DNA of 64,000 nt from Cyclobacterium sp. 1_MG-2023 (GTDB lineage Bacteria; Bacteroidota; Bacteroidia; Cytophagales; Cyclobacteriaceae). This document shows, piece by piece, positions 7,470 to 16,878 of the stretch (within the stretch, counting starts at the first letter, position 1; every line of letters starts with the position of its first letter). The notes under the pieces are model-generated. The model did no database searches. It had not been told where the DNA came from and saw only the letters and a list, made by a program, of their open reading frames with translations. The stretch is taken from NCBI RefSeq assembly GCF_030546805.1, contig NZ_JAUOPC010000010.1:186001-250000 (forward strand), given 5' to 3'. Both the position numbers and the translations under genes were made by a program.

Positions 7470-9728
7470 TCAATTTAAGGTGAAGGGTTGAAATGCAGCT
7501 ATTGAATAGCTTTGCCCTTGGTAGGTCATTGTTACCTCTTTATCGGTTTCTACCCGGTAAATGGTATTGTCTTTTAATTGTAACATAAAGCCACATTTTT
7601 TGCTGAAAACTACATCCGATTTTCCATCTGCATCCAGATCCATGGCATCACTTTCACCTCCTGCTACATTGCTTCCACGGTAAAGGTTGCCTTTAATTTC
7701 TGCGAGAGGAGTGGTAAACCCTTCCGTTGTCCATTTAAAGTTCTCATACATCGCTTTACCACTTAAGCCTGAGGCTGATTTTGGATATACCATAAGATCG
7801 ATTGATTCCTCTTGACTTTCAAACCTGATTGGTTTTAACCAACCATAAGTACTTTGAATGGATGGGGCGTCTGTAACTGTTTTGATATTCTTATTTAATC
7901 CGATAAAATATTGGCGATCACCGTTTTGGCTATAACCCGTATGGGCCATATTATTTGTTATTGCCGTGATTAGCGGCCTTCCATCATTTTCCAGTAAAGG
8001 AACAGTTAGTCCAAAAGGCTGGTTTTGTGCATTTCTCAATCTCGTGACCAATAGATCCGGGGTTAGTATAAATTCTTGGCTAAAATAGGGCCCGCCTCTT
8101 CCGGTTACATAGCTGTAATGTATGGTAAATCTCACCAATAAAGGGTGCACAAACTTTATTTCTGCCTCTGCGCGATAGGTGGAGGGCACATCAGCAATTC
8201 TTACCCAATGACCTCTTTCCATCCATTCGGGGCCAAAGCTAATCCCTGATTGAGGTCCATAGCTGTCAACGAGTGTCCCGTCACCGGTTTTCATTTGGAA
8301 AGAGGTATTTTTTGAAATATCATGTTCCCCATCAGCAGGGCCTAACCGGCCATCCCATCCTTTTTTAACCATTCTTACAGTTCCTAATGGTGTCCAACTT
8401 TTTCCGTATTTGGGTACAGCGGCGCCCCTTAAATTTACCATTACTTGAAAACCACCGGCATTGGCAAAAAATGCTCCAAAGCTATCGTCTGTAGTGAATG
8501 CATATCCACCAATCTCTGCAGGTGAAGGAAATTCAGGGATTTCAGTTTTTCGGCTGAGCCAAGCTTCTGCCAAGTGCTGTACTAAAGCCCCGGTATAATT
8601 GCCCCACTGACTGGCAGGCTGGTAGCCAATGCGGTCATTAGGGTTAAAATGGTTTTTTGTAATAAAAAAAGAACCTTTAAATGCACCTGAATCCCTCTTC
8701 CAGCGATGAATGCTGTTAAAAGCTAAATTGGCAGCTCTTCTGTATTGACCAGCCAGGTATTGATTCCCATTTTTCCAGGCATCTTCTGCCATTACCTCAA
8801 ATGCCAATTGGTACAAAACATCATTGAAAATATGGTTGTCCGTCCGGCCATTTGGTGGAGCCTGTCCATCCGGAGCCTGGGTATATAGACTCGTAAAGGT
8901 GCCCTTTCTAATGACTTTCATTATTTCAGAGGCAGAAGGGCCGTCGTATCCTTCTGTAGCCAATGCAATAAGGTTTCCTCTACCTACTGCTTCTACAGCT
9001 AGGGATTGGGGATCGCTGCTCCAATCCTGGTACATGTTCCATTTGTCATTGACAATTCTTATTCTTTGGCTGTATTGATTCCAGGCAGTTTCAATAAATT
9101 CTGTAGCAAAATTTTTGGGGCTTAAGTTATGATTGACCCTGCTCCATTCTCCTTTCATTGCATAGGTACGCCAATTGTTTATTCTGCCATCAAAGTTTTG
9201 CATTACCTCTGTTAATGGTGTTTCCATCCTTTTTGTCCAAGTTTTATATTGGTTCTCCGTGATATGAGCCTTGTAAAAGCTAAGGGCATTGGTGAGTGGG
9301 CTAATAAAAAATTCCCCATGCTCATCCGGAATGGCTTTGCTGCCTTTAGAAAAAGCCAAGGTGCTATGCTCCATGGCTTTAATTCCGGCTTCCTTTAGGT
9401 GTTTCCCTTGGCCTGCTTCCAATAATACGCCTACTCCAAAGGCAAAATAAGGGGTGGAATATTGATGCTCCCGTTTGAGATAGGGGTCTATGATTGCACC
9501 TGATGAATTTTGATTATTCGCCATCACCTCACAAGTTGCTTCAATTAACTTAAGAAAATCATCTTTATCCACCACAGATCTATTCCAAGGTTTGGCGCTA
9601 AGATGAAAGGCCTGACTTAATGCTGCTTCACCGGTATTGGTTTGGGAATAGGTATTATTAATAATGTAAATGGAAAGTAAAATAATCCAATGAAATTTTG
9701 GTTCTTTTTTTGGGTTCATGTATTTCAT
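7470..9728 (-). CDS. Secreted putative polysaccharide-active enzyme (toroid fold suspected)
   Basis: This 752-residue protein has an N-terminal signal peptide (hydrophobic core WIILLSIYII, likely cleavage after TYSQ). Residues from about 35 to 400 are rich in Trp, Tyr and helical repeats (SAKPWNRSV, REHQYSTPYFAFGVG, HGEFFISPL, GRTDNHIFNDVLY, QWGNYTGALVQHLAEAWL), the pattern of an alpha/alpha toroid as in polysaccharide lyases and unsaturated-glycan hydrolases. The second half is beta-strand rich, as in the C-terminal sandwich of such lyases. I could not assign a PL or GH family with confidence; a lyase acting on a uronic-acid-containing glycan is a guess. It stands alone, with no SusC/SusD pair nearby. 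A Met at the fourth codon is an alternative start. Confidence 0.6.
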   Translation of the reverse strand: MKYMNPKKEPKFHWIILLSIYIINNTYSQTNTGEAALSQAFHLSAKPWNRSVVDKDDFLKLIEATCEVMANNQNSSGAIIDPYLKREHQYSTPYFAFGVGVLLEAGQGKHLKEAGIKAMEHSTLAFSKGSKAIPDEHGEFFISPLTNALSFYKAHITENQYKTWTKRMETPLTEVMQNFDGRINNWRTYAMKGEWSRVNHNLSPKNFATEFIETAWNQYSQRIRIVNDKWNMYQDWSSDPQSLAVEAVGRGNLIALATEGYDGPSASEIMKVIRKGTFTSLYTQAPDGQAPPNGRTDNHIFNDVLYQLAFEVMAEDAWKNGNQYLAGQYRRAANLAFNSIHRWKRDSGAFKGSFFITKNHFNPNDRIGYQPASQWGNYTGALVQHLAEAWLSRKTEIPEFPSPAEIGGYAFTTDDSFGAFFANAGGFQVMVNLRGAAVPKYGKSWTPLGTVRMVKKGWDGRLGPADGEHDISKNTSFQMKTGDGTLVDSYGPQSGISFGPEWMERGHWVRIADVPSTYRAEAEIKFVHPLLVRFTIHYSYVTGRGGPYFSQEFILTPDLLVTRLRNAQNQPFGLTVPLLENDGRPLITAITNNMAHTGYSQNGDRQYFIGLNKNIKTVTDAPSIQSTYGWLKPIRFESQEESIDLMVYPKSASGLSGKAMYENFKWTTEGFTTPLAEIKGNLYRGSNVAGGESDAMDLDADGKSDVVFSKKCGFMLQLKDNTIYRVETDKEVTMTYQGQSYSIAAFQPFTLN

Positions 9729-10021
9729 TTTTAATCAAGGCTTCCTTTATTTTTAATAATACTAATTGGTATTTTTCTCTAAACCTTTCTTTGTTTAATT
9801 CTGCAATGGATAAAATAATTTATCTATGGTTTATTCGTCGACTTTTTATGATGATTTTTTATTTTGAATATAATCATTATTATCAAACAATTCACTGTTT
9901 GTTTGGTGAATTTCTATGTTTTATATTTTCTTCCTATTAAAATATTCTATTGAATTTTGTTGTGATTCTTTTCTGGGCAGGTAAAAAGACTTTTTTTCTT
10001 TTAAATTATTGGTAATTATTC
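9729..10021. other. Divergent intergenic region between the putative lyase and the efflux operon
   Basis: No gene is seen. An inverted repeat AATTCAC-10-GTGAATT lies at 9889-9912, about 160 bp upstream of the putative lyase gene. The efflux operon promoter begins at 10022. Confidence 0.45.
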
Positions 10022-10053
10022 TTTGGTGGCCCAAACTCTAGTTCTTAGTTTTG
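10022..10053 (+). promoter_or_regulatory. Promoter of the efflux operon (TTTG-N20-TAGTTTTG)
   Basis: TTTG at 10022-10025 and TAGTTTTG at 10046-10053 match both halves of the Bacteroidota primary-sigma consensus TTTG / TANNTTTG, with the two elements centred 26 bp apart as expected. Transcription should begin near 10057-10060, which places the start of tetR at the ATG at 10083. Confidence 0.7.
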
Positions 10054-10061
10054 CGTTTAGA

Positions 10062-10073
10062 ATGAACGTTCGA
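10062..10073. promoter_or_regulatory. Probable TetR autoregulatory operator
   Basis: The 8-bp palindrome GAACGTTC at 10064-10071, within ATGAACGTTCGAT, sits a few bases downstream of the predicted transcription start and upstream of the tetR ATG. GAACGTTC-centred palindromes are common operators for TetR-type repressors of RND pumps. A repressor bound here would block initiation and give negative autoregulation. Confidence 0.55.
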
Positions 10074-10082
10074 TCTAGAGTT

Positions 10083-10655
10083 ATGAAAAATATAAAAGAG
10101 TTCCCGGAAAAAGAGATAGCCATCTACGAAGGTGCGCTTGAACTTGTGGCCAAATATGGATTTCATGGGACATCAATGAGTTTATTGACCAAGGAGGCAA
10201 ATGTCTCCACAGGAACGGTTTATCATTATTTCTCCAGCAAAGATGACTTAATGAAAAAAATGTATTGTTACTACCGCAGCAAGGTAGAAGCACATGTTTC
10301 TAGTCAATTGGACGGGGAAAAGGAATACAAACAAAGGTTTTATTCGAGGTGGAAGACACTTTACCTTTATTATACCCAAAACCCTAGGGTTTTGCAGTTT
10401 TTTGAACAGTTTATCAATTCTCCTTACAATCAAGAAAGGAGTCCCCATCATTTTACCGGAGCCTATTTTACATTTCTAAAAGAGGGAGTTGATAATAATT
10501 ACCTGAAGCCTGCCAAGCCTGAAATTTATGTGGCCATGTACATGGGAAGCGTTATAATGGCTTCAAAGATCAATGTTTTTGGGTCGATTTTATTGGATGA
10601 GGAAGACCGAGAGCTATTGATCAATAAGCTGTGGTACGGAATGGCAGATATTTAA
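10083..10655 (+). CDS. TetR family repressor of the adjacent RND efflux pump
   Basis: This 190-residue regulator has the N-terminal TetR helix-turn-helix (ALELVAKYGFHGTSMSLL, then KEANVSTGTVYHYFSSKDDL) and a helical C-terminal ligand domain. It very likely represses the three-gene pump that follows and is released by a pump substrate. I chose the ATG at 10083 (MKNIKEFPEKEI): the upstream in-frame starts (GTG at 10023, ATG at 10062) lie in or at the edge of the promoter and operator. The gap to the adaptor gene is 43 bp with no terminator, so all four genes are probably one transcript. Confidence 0.88.
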   Translation: MKNIKEFPEKEIAIYEGALELVAKYGFHGTSMSLLTKEANVSTGTVYHYFSSKDDLMKKMYCYYRSKVEAHVSSQLDGEKEYKQRFYSRWKTLYLYYTQNPRVLQFFEQFINSPYNQERSPHHFTGAYFTFLKEGVDNNYLKPAKPEIYVAMYMGSVIMASKINVFGSILLDEEDRELLINKLWYGMADI

Positions 10656-10698
10656 GCACAATCAAAATTTTTAACTAGCATAATAAATAATCATTTAA

Positions 10699-11811
10699 AT
10701 GAACAAATTTTCTTTTGTAATACTCATCATGCTTGTGGTGCTGAGCCAATCCTGTTCGGAAGGAGAAACCAAAAATATGGCTACGAAGCAGGCCCCTAGC
10801 ATTCCTATACTTGAAGTTCCCAACAAAACACTAACAGGATATGATAGCTATCCGGCCAGTTTGGAAGGGGTAGTGAGTAGCTCAGTTAGGGCAAAGGTTT
10901 CAGGTTATATTACTCAGGTTTTAGTAGACGAGGGCCAAGCAGTGAAAAAAGGGCAGGGCTTGTTTAAACTTGAAACCCAGTCTTTGGATGCAGATGCTGC
11001 AGCTGCCAAGGCCAATGTAGCCGCTGCAAAAGTAGATGTAGATAAGTTGAAGCCTTTGGTAGAAAAAGGGATAATAGGAAGTGTTCAGCTAAAAACCGCT
11101 GAGGCAAGATACAATCAGGCATTGGCAACTTATAATAGTATTTCTGCCAATATCGATTATGCAACCATTAAGAGTCCGGTATCAGGCCATGTTGGTGCCA
11201 TACCCTACCGTCAAGGTGCATTGGTAAGTCCTTCGGATCCATTGACCACCGTCTCACAGGTAGATAATGTTTTTGCTTTTTTTGCCATGAATGAAAAAGA
11301 GTACTTGAACATGCTTCAAATCACCCCCGGGGAATCCCTTGATGACAAATTAGAGAATATGGCAGAGGTGGAACTCGAATTAGTTAATGGTCAAATTTAT
11401 TCCCACAAAGGGAAAATTAAAACTGTTACAGGTCAGGTCAATCCATCGACAGGGACAGTAAATTTCCGAGCCACATTTCCTAACCCAAATCGGTTGCTGG
11501 CACACGGCAATAGTGGAAAAATTCGCATACCTAATATTTATGAAAATATGCCGGTAATTCCTGAAGCTTCTATTTATGAACAACAAGGTAAAACTTATGT
11601 ATATAAAGTAGGAGAAGATGCTGTGGTTGAAGAGGTTTTGATAAAAGTTGAAGCCAAAGTGGGACAATTTTTAGTCGTAGAAGAAGGCCTGAACCAAGGA
11701 GATAAAATTGTTTATCAGGGAATTGATAAGGTAAGAGGAGAAATGAAGATTTCACCTCGTCTAGTACCCTTTGATAGCGTTGCAGGAAAATTAAAAGTAG
11801 CTTTTAAATAA
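10699..11811 (+). CDS. RND efflux periplasmic adaptor (AcrA/MexA type lipoprotein)
   Basis: This 370-residue membrane fusion protein should bridge the inner-membrane pump and the outer-membrane channel. The signal peptide ends in LSQSC, a lipoprotein site, so it is lipid-anchored like AcrA. In order it has a biotinyl-lipoyl half (SVRAKVSGYITQVLVDEGQA), an alanine-rich coiled-coil hairpin (about residues 85-150, AAKANVAAAKVDVDKLKPLV), the second lipoyl half (ATIKSPVSGHVGAIPYRQGA), a beta-barrel domain and a membrane-proximal domain. It is followed after 6 bp by the pump gene. Pump substrates are not predictable from this protein. Confidence 0.93.
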   Translation: MNKFSFVILIMLVVLSQSCSEGETKNMATKQAPSIPILEVPNKTLTGYDSYPASLEGVVSSSVRAKVSGYITQVLVDEGQAVKKGQGLFKLETQSLDADAAAAKANVAAAKVDVDKLKPLVEKGIIGSVQLKTAEARYNQALATYNSISANIDYATIKSPVSGHVGAIPYRQGALVSPSDPLTTVSQVDNVFAFFAMNEKEYLNMLQITPGESLDDKLENMAEVELELVNGQIYSHKGKIKTVTGQVNPSTGTVNFRATFPNPNRLLAHGNSGKIRIPNIYENMPVIPEASIYEQQGKTYVYKVGEDAVVEEVLIKVEAKVGQFLVVEEGLNQGDKIVYQGIDKVRGEMKISPRLVPFDSVAGKLKVAFK

Positions 11812-11817
11812 AATAGA

Positions 11818-14800
11818 ATGCTCAAACAATTTATAGACAAACCAGTACTATCCACTGTAGTTTCTATTTTAATTCTGATTCTTGGAGTTTTGGGTTTATT
11901 GGCCTTGCCGGTCAGTCAATATCCGGACATTGCACCACCAACCGTGAGAATTACGGCTTTTTATCCAGGCGCAAATGCAGAGACAGTTTTAGAAAGTGTG
12001 ATTATACCCATTGAAGAGCAAGTAAATGGGGTGGAAGACATGGATTATATCACATCTACAGCAAGTAATAGTGGAACAGCCACCATTCAAGTATTTTTCC
12101 GACAAGGTGTAGACCCGGATATCGCTGCGGTAAACGTGCAAAATAGGGTTGCCCGAGCTAATCCCTTATTACCCAGTGAAGTGGTCCAGTCAGGAGTAAT
12201 TACCCAAAAGCAGCAAACCAGTTCTTTGATGTTTTTCACCATGGTGTCAGACAATCCTGAATACGATGCTACCTTTATTCAAAATTACCTTAATATCAAT
12301 GTTATACCTACCCTGAAAAGGATCAAAGGAGTGGGGGATGTTACGGTCTTTGGTTCGAAAAATTACGCCATGAGAATTTGGCTGAAACCTGATAAACTTA
12401 CAGCCTATGGTTTGATGCCGGCAGATGTTACGGCAGCCATTAATGAACAAAGTTTGGAAGCGGCAGCAGGTTCAATTGGTCAGAATAATGCACAGGCTTT
12501 CGAATATGTGATCAAATATGGTGGGCGTTATAAAAATGAGGCTCAATATGAGGATATAGTCATTAAAGCCTTAGGGAATGGCCAATTTCTTCGGTTAAAA
12601 GATGTAGCGGATGTTGAAATGGATGCTCAAGGCTACTCTGTGATGTCCTATACCAATGGAAAGCCCGGTGTAAGTATGGCTGTATACCAAACACCCGGTT
12701 CCAATGCGCAAGAAATCATAGACAATGTAAAAGCATCTTTGAACGATATGGAACCTAGGTTTCCCAAGGGATTGTCAATCTTTATTAATTTTGATACCAA
12801 TGATTTCCTTAATGCTTCTATCGCTAAAGTTACCACCACTTTGATCGAGGCATTTATATTGGTTTTTATTGTGGTTTTTATTTTCCTTCAGGATTTTAGG
12901 TCCACCTTAATACCAGCTATTTCAGTTCCTGTTTCCATTGTTGGGACTTTCTTTTTCCTAAATGTTTTGGGTTATTCGGTCAACCTATTGACGCTATTTG
13001 CTTTGGTGTTAGCCATAGGTATCGTGGTGGATGATGCGATTGTGGTAGTGGAAGCCGTCCATGCTAAAATGGAGGGTGGCGTAAAAAATGCCAGAAAGGC
13101 TACTCATAAAGCAATGGAAGAAATTACCGGTGCCATTATTTCAATTACCTTGGTGATGGGAGCCGTATTTATTCCTGTTACCTTTATTACCGGGCCTACA
13201 GGTGTCTTTTATGAGCAATTTGGAGTTACTTTAATGTTGGCCATTGCTATTTCGGCGGTGAATGCATTGACTTTAAGTCCTGCTCTTTGTGCGTTATTGC
13301 TAAAACCACATACTGAAGATCAAGGTAAGAAACCCGGTTTAGCCAAGCGCTTTTTCAACGGTTTCAATACTGCATTTGAAATTACTACAACAAGGTATGT
13401 AGGAGCATTAAAATTTTTGTACCGCTTCAAATGGATTACGGGAGTAATTATTCTCGGCTCGGTTGGCGTCATTGTTTGGGCAGCTGAAAATACGCCTACA
13501 GGTTTTGTTCCTGAAGAGGACAGGGGTTTGATATTCACGGATATTGTGCTACCTGAAGGTGCTTCATTGGATAGGACTGTTGCCGTTACTGATGAACTCA
13601 TGCAATCCATTGAAAACCTACCGGGAGTTGAAGGTGGCTCAATGGTTAATGGTTTTAGTTTAATTTCCGGAGAAGGAAGTAATTTTGGGTTAGGATTTAT
13701 TCGCTTGAAACCTTGGGAGGAAAGAGGCGCAGACTCTTTGTCTGCTCGCGCCCTTATAGGTAAGATGTTTGGCATTGCAGCGGGGATTCCCGGCGCAAAA
13801 ATATTGTTCTTCGCACCCCCAAGTATTCCTGGATTTGGTGTTTCATCGGGTTTTGAATTGAAATTTTTAGATCAATCCGGAGGTAGCTTTAATGAATTGG
13901 ACATTGAGGTCAAGAAATACATGGGTAAGTTGATGGAAAGGCCGGAAATCCTATATGCACAAACGGCCTTTAGTACAGGCTATCCTCAATATGAAATGGT
14001 ACTTAACATTCCCAAAGCCAAAGAAGCAGGGGTAAGTGTAAGTAGCATATTGGGCACCCTTCAAGGGTATATTGGAAGTATTTACGCTGCCGATTTCTCT
14101 AAGTTTGGTAAGCAATACAGGGTTTATGTGCAGGCATTGCCTCAAGATCGGGCCGAAGTGGATGACCTTAATTCATTGTTTGTCCGAAACAACCAAGGTG
14201 AAATGGCACCTATTTCTGAATTCCTTTCCCTTAAGCGGGTCTATGGTCCCCAGGCAGTTACCCGATTCAACTTATTTAATTCGGTTGCCATCAATGGTGC
14301 TGCGGCTCCCGGATACAGTACTGGTGATGCTATCAAGGCCATACAAGAGGTCAATGCTACTGAATTGCCTAGAAATTTTGCCGTGGATTATTCTGGTTTG
14401 ACGAGAGAGGAAATCAATGCAAGTAGTCAAACCACTTTTATTATACTGCTGAGCATACTCTTTGTGTACTTTATTTTAGCAGCCCAATATGAGAGTTACC
14501 TTATACCATTGGCGGTTTTATTGTCCTTACCTGTTGGTGTAATGGGGGCGTATTTAACTACCTATTTTCTTGGAATGGAGGCCAATATATATTTCCAGAT
14601 TGCTATGGTTATGCTTATTGGACTCTTGGCAAAAAATGCGATTTTGATTATTGAATTTGCCATGCAACGCAGGGCAGGAGGAGCCACTATTACCGAGGCA
14701 GCTTTTGAAGGAGCCAAGGTTAGGTTAAGACCCATTCTCATGACTTCTTTCGCTTTTATCATCGGATTGTTGCCCTTGGCCTTTGCCAATGGTATTGGAG

Positions 14801-14958
14801 CCGCGGGTAACCGCTCTATTGGCTCAGGAGCTGTAGGAGGCTTGCTGATCGGTACTGTACTTGGTGTTTTTGTCATCCCTATTTTGTTTATTTTATTTCA
14901 ATGGCTTCAGGAAAAAATCAGTCCTAAAAAAGAAGCTAAAGCTCTAGAAAACGCTTAA
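11818..14958 (+). CDS. RND multidrug efflux transporter, HAE1 family (AcrB type)
   Basis: This 1046-residue inner-membrane proton antiporter has the AcrB layout: twelve membrane helices and two large periplasmic loops after helices 1 and 7. The start (MLKQFIDKPVLSTVVSILIL) is typical. The proton-relay residues are intact: VVDDAIVVVEA in helix 4 gives the Asp-Asp pair, and GLLAKNAILIIEFA in helix 10 gives the Lys. GALFIPVTFITGPTG-like text (here GAVFIPVTFITGPTG) is a further HAE1 hallmark. It takes up compounds from periplasm or membrane and expels them through the adaptor and channel encoded on either side. Length is full and no key residue is missing. Confidence 0.95.
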   Translation: MLKQFIDKPVLSTVVSILILILGVLGLLALPVSQYPDIAPPTVRITAFYPGANAETVLESVIIPIEEQVNGVEDMDYITSTASNSGTATIQVFFRQGVDPDIAAVNVQNRVARANPLLPSEVVQSGVITQKQQTSSLMFFTMVSDNPEYDATFIQNYLNINVIPTLKRIKGVGDVTVFGSKNYAMRIWLKPDKLTAYGLMPADVTAAINEQSLEAAAGSIGQNNAQAFEYVIKYGGRYKNEAQYEDIVIKALGNGQFLRLKDVADVEMDAQGYSVMSYTNGKPGVSMAVYQTPGSNAQEIIDNVKASLNDMEPRFPKGLSIFINFDTNDFLNASIAKVTTTLIEAFILVFIVVFIFLQDFRSTLIPAISVPVSIVGTFFFLNVLGYSVNLLTLFALVLAIGIVVDDAIVVVEAVHAKMEGGVKNARKATHKAMEEITGAIISITLVMGAVFIPVTFITGPTGVFYEQFGVTLMLAIAISAVNALTLSPALCALLLKPHTEDQGKKPGLAKRFFNGFNTAFEITTTRYVGALKFLYRFKWITGVIILGSVGVIVWAAENTPTGFVPEEDRGLIFTDIVLPEGASLDRTVAVTDELMQSIENLPGVEGGSMVNGFSLISGEGSNFGLGFIRLKPWEERGADSLSARALIGKMFGIAAGIPGAKILFFAPPSIPGFGVSSGFELKFLDQSGGSFNELDIEVKKYMGKLMERPEILYAQTAFSTGYPQYEMVLNIPKAKEAGVSVSSILGTLQGYIGSIYAADFSKFGKQYRVYVQALPQDRAEVDDLNSLFVRNNQGEMAPISEFLSLKRVYGPQAVTRFNLFNSVAINGAAAPGYSTGDAIKAIQEVNATELPRNFAVDYSGLTREEINASSQTTFIILLSILFVYFILAAQYESYLIPLAVLLSLPVGVMGAYLTTYFLGMEANIYFQIAMVMLIGLLAKNAILIIEFAMQRRAGGATITEAAFEGAKVRLRPILMTSFAFIIGLLPLAFANGIGAAGNRSIGSGAVGGLLIGTVLGVFVIPILFILFQWLQEKISPKKEAKALENA

Positions 14959-14963
14959 TTACT

Positions 14964-16355
14964 ATGTTTAAAAATAGTCTATATATACCTTTTTTGTTGA
15001 TAATATTACCATCCTGCTTTGTGGCCAAAGATTATCAGCAGGCCAATGATGTGGTAGATGAAAGTTATTATCGAACAGATTTGCTGTCTGAGGACAGCGT
15101 GACGATGGCTGATTATTCGTGGAGAGAAGTGTTTACGGACTCTACCTTGGTTGATTATATTGAAGAAGGGCTGGCTGACAATATTGACATTAGGACTGCA
15201 TTACAAAAGGTTCTTGCAGCACAGGCTTACTACAAACAAGGGAAGTGGGGGCAATTGCCCACTTTATCCGGCACAGGTCAGGCAACCCACCAAGAATTGT
15301 CAAAAAACTCTCAATTCGGGTCCTTCTTTGATGGAGGCATTACCCAATATGAGGTTTCAGTTGGCTTTTCATGGGAAGCAGATATATGGGGGAAAATTAG
15401 AAGCCAGCGAAGGGCTTTTGAAGCCACCTATTTGCAATCCGTTGCCGCACATCAGGCTGTCAAAACCAGGTTGATTAATGACATTGCCAATCTGTATTTT
15501 AGATTGCTGGCTTTGGACCAACAATTGGAACTGACCAATGCTACTATCAGCAACAGGGAACAGGCTTTGGAAACAACGGCCTCGTTGAAAATTGCAGGGA
15601 TAGTTACAGAGGTTGGAGTGAAGCAAACAGAAGCACAACTGTTTACTGCCAAAGCCTTGAAAGTAGATTTGCAAAGAGACATACATTTAACTGAAAATGC
15701 TTTGGCAATATTATTGGCTAGGTCACCTGAAGAAATTTCTAGAGGAAGTCTGGAGGAGCAAAGCTTGCCGGAAGAACTATCCATTGGTTTTCCGGTGCAA
15801 CTTTTGCGAAACCGACCGGATGTATTTGCCGCCGAATACGGGCTGATCAATGCTTTTGAATTGAGCAATGTGGCTGAGACCAATTTATACCCTTCCTTAA
15901 GTATCACAGGCACCGGAGGTATTCAAAGTTTGGAATTGGATAAATTGTTCAGTTTGAATTCTGCTTTTGCCAATATTATTTCGGGTATTTCACAACCAAT
16001 TTTAAATGGAAGGAAGTTAAAAACCCAGTTAGAAGTGGCCAAGACCCAACAAGAGCAGGCGTATTTAAATTTTAGAAATTCCATTCTTAATGCGGAGAAA
16101 GAAGTATCTGATGCCTTGTATAATTTTCATGCAGCGAAGGAAAAAGAAGGGCTCCTGCAACAGGAGTTAGATGCCTATAAAGTGGCCATTGAATATTCAG
16201 AGGAACTGCTTGACAATGGTATTGGGAATTATTTGGAGGTAATTACTGCCCGAGAAAATGCATTGAATTCTGAAATTAAATTGATCAACACCAAGTATAC
16301 TCAACTTGAGTCCTTGACCAACTTGTACAGGTCTCTTGGTGGGGGTTGGCAGTAG
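14964..16355 (+). CDS. Outer-membrane efflux channel (TolC/NodT type lipoprotein)
   Basis: This 463-residue protein is the outer-membrane duct of the pump. The signal peptide ends at ILPSC, so it is a lipoprotein of the OprM/NodT type. Two outer-membrane-efflux repeats are visible, each with long helical segments (RRAFEATYLQSVAAHQAVK; LEVAKTQQEQAYLNFRNSI), and the motif LLRNRPDVFAAEYGLINA before the second repeat is characteristic. The gene begins 5 bp after the pump gene and ends the operon; a strong terminator follows at 16466-16513. Confidence 0.93.
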   Translation: MFKNSLYIPFLLIILPSCFVAKDYQQANDVVDESYYRTDLLSEDSVTMADYSWREVFTDSTLVDYIEEGLADNIDIRTALQKVLAAQAYYKQGKWGQLPTLSGTGQATHQELSKNSQFGSFFDGGITQYEVSVGFSWEADIWGKIRSQRRAFEATYLQSVAAHQAVKTRLINDIANLYFRLLALDQQLELTNATISNREQALETTASLKIAGIVTEVGVKQTEAQLFTAKALKVDLQRDIHLTENALAILLARSPEEISRGSLEEQSLPEELSIGFPVQLLRNRPDVFAAEYGLINAFELSNVAETNLYPSLSITGTGGIQSLELDKLFSLNSAFANIISGISQPILNGRKLKTQLEVAKTQQEQAYLNFRNSILNAEKEVSDALYNFHAAKEKEGLLQQELDAYKVAIEYSEELLDNGIGNYLEVITARENALNSEIKLINTKYTQLESLTNLYRSLGGGWQ

Positions 16356-16465
16356 TCAATGGCATACACCCGGTGCTGAATTGAAGAGGGTTGCCCTTAG
16401 TTTTCAGGGTTTCATTTTGAGGGCTGATTCTCGGAAAAGCCTTTGATGATCAATATTATTTATTG

Positions 16466-16513
16466 TCCCTAAAGTAGTTTGGAGGTAAATTCAATGCTAC
16501 TTTAGGGATTTTT
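16466..16513 (+). terminator. Rho-independent terminator of the efflux operon
   Basis: TCCCTAAAGTAG pairs perfectly with CTACTTTAGGGA over 12 bp, with an 18-base loop, and is followed by TTTTT. It lies about 110 bp after the stop of the channel gene. Confidence 0.75.
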
Positions 16514-16787
16514 ATTGAACAGAATAAGGAAATTTCTATCGGTATTATGTTCAAAATTTAAGCTTAGTAGTTGTAGGCATTGCTTCTTTATTTTTCAGAA
16601 TTGGCGTCCTCAATGCTGGTTGAATGCTATAATGAAACCCAAATTATGTAGTAAGATTTCCTGAACTTCCTCAGGGAACGTTGTCATTGCAGGAAGTGCA
16701 AATCTTGAAGTGATTTCAGCTGGTAATAGATTGTCTGTTGCTTATTTTTGTTTCAAAGCATATTCAGTTCCAGCTTTAAAATAGGAC

Positions 16788-16823
16788 AAAAAAAAGTTGC
16801 CACAAACCAAGGTTTGTGACAAC
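16788..16823 (-). terminator. Rho-independent terminator of the TonB-type receptor gene
   Basis: On the minus strand GTTGTCACAAACC pairs with GGTTTGTGGCAAC with one mismatch, followed by eight T. It sits 56 bp after the receptor stop codon. Confidence 0.85.
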
Positions 16824-16878
16824 TGAATAACAATTTTAATATAATATTTAATCTATTTCTTTAATGTCAGGTTATGTA

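Larger units (their letters stand above)
16356..16878. other. Convergent intergenic region bounded by two terminators
   Basis: No gene is seen between the efflux channel gene and the convergent TonB-type gene. The region contains one forward terminator (16466-16513) and one reverse terminator (16788-16823). The 270 bp between them show nothing I can interpret. Confidence 0.6.

Noticed and set aside
10023-10082. Upstream GTG or ATG starts for TetR
   Set aside because: They fall within the promoter or operator; the ATG at 10083 fits the predicted transcription start.
16380-16460. Possible third copy of the dispersed repeat (GGGCTGATTCTCGGAAAAGCC)
   Set aside because: Only one block resembles the repeat and the others are absent, so chance similarity is more likely.
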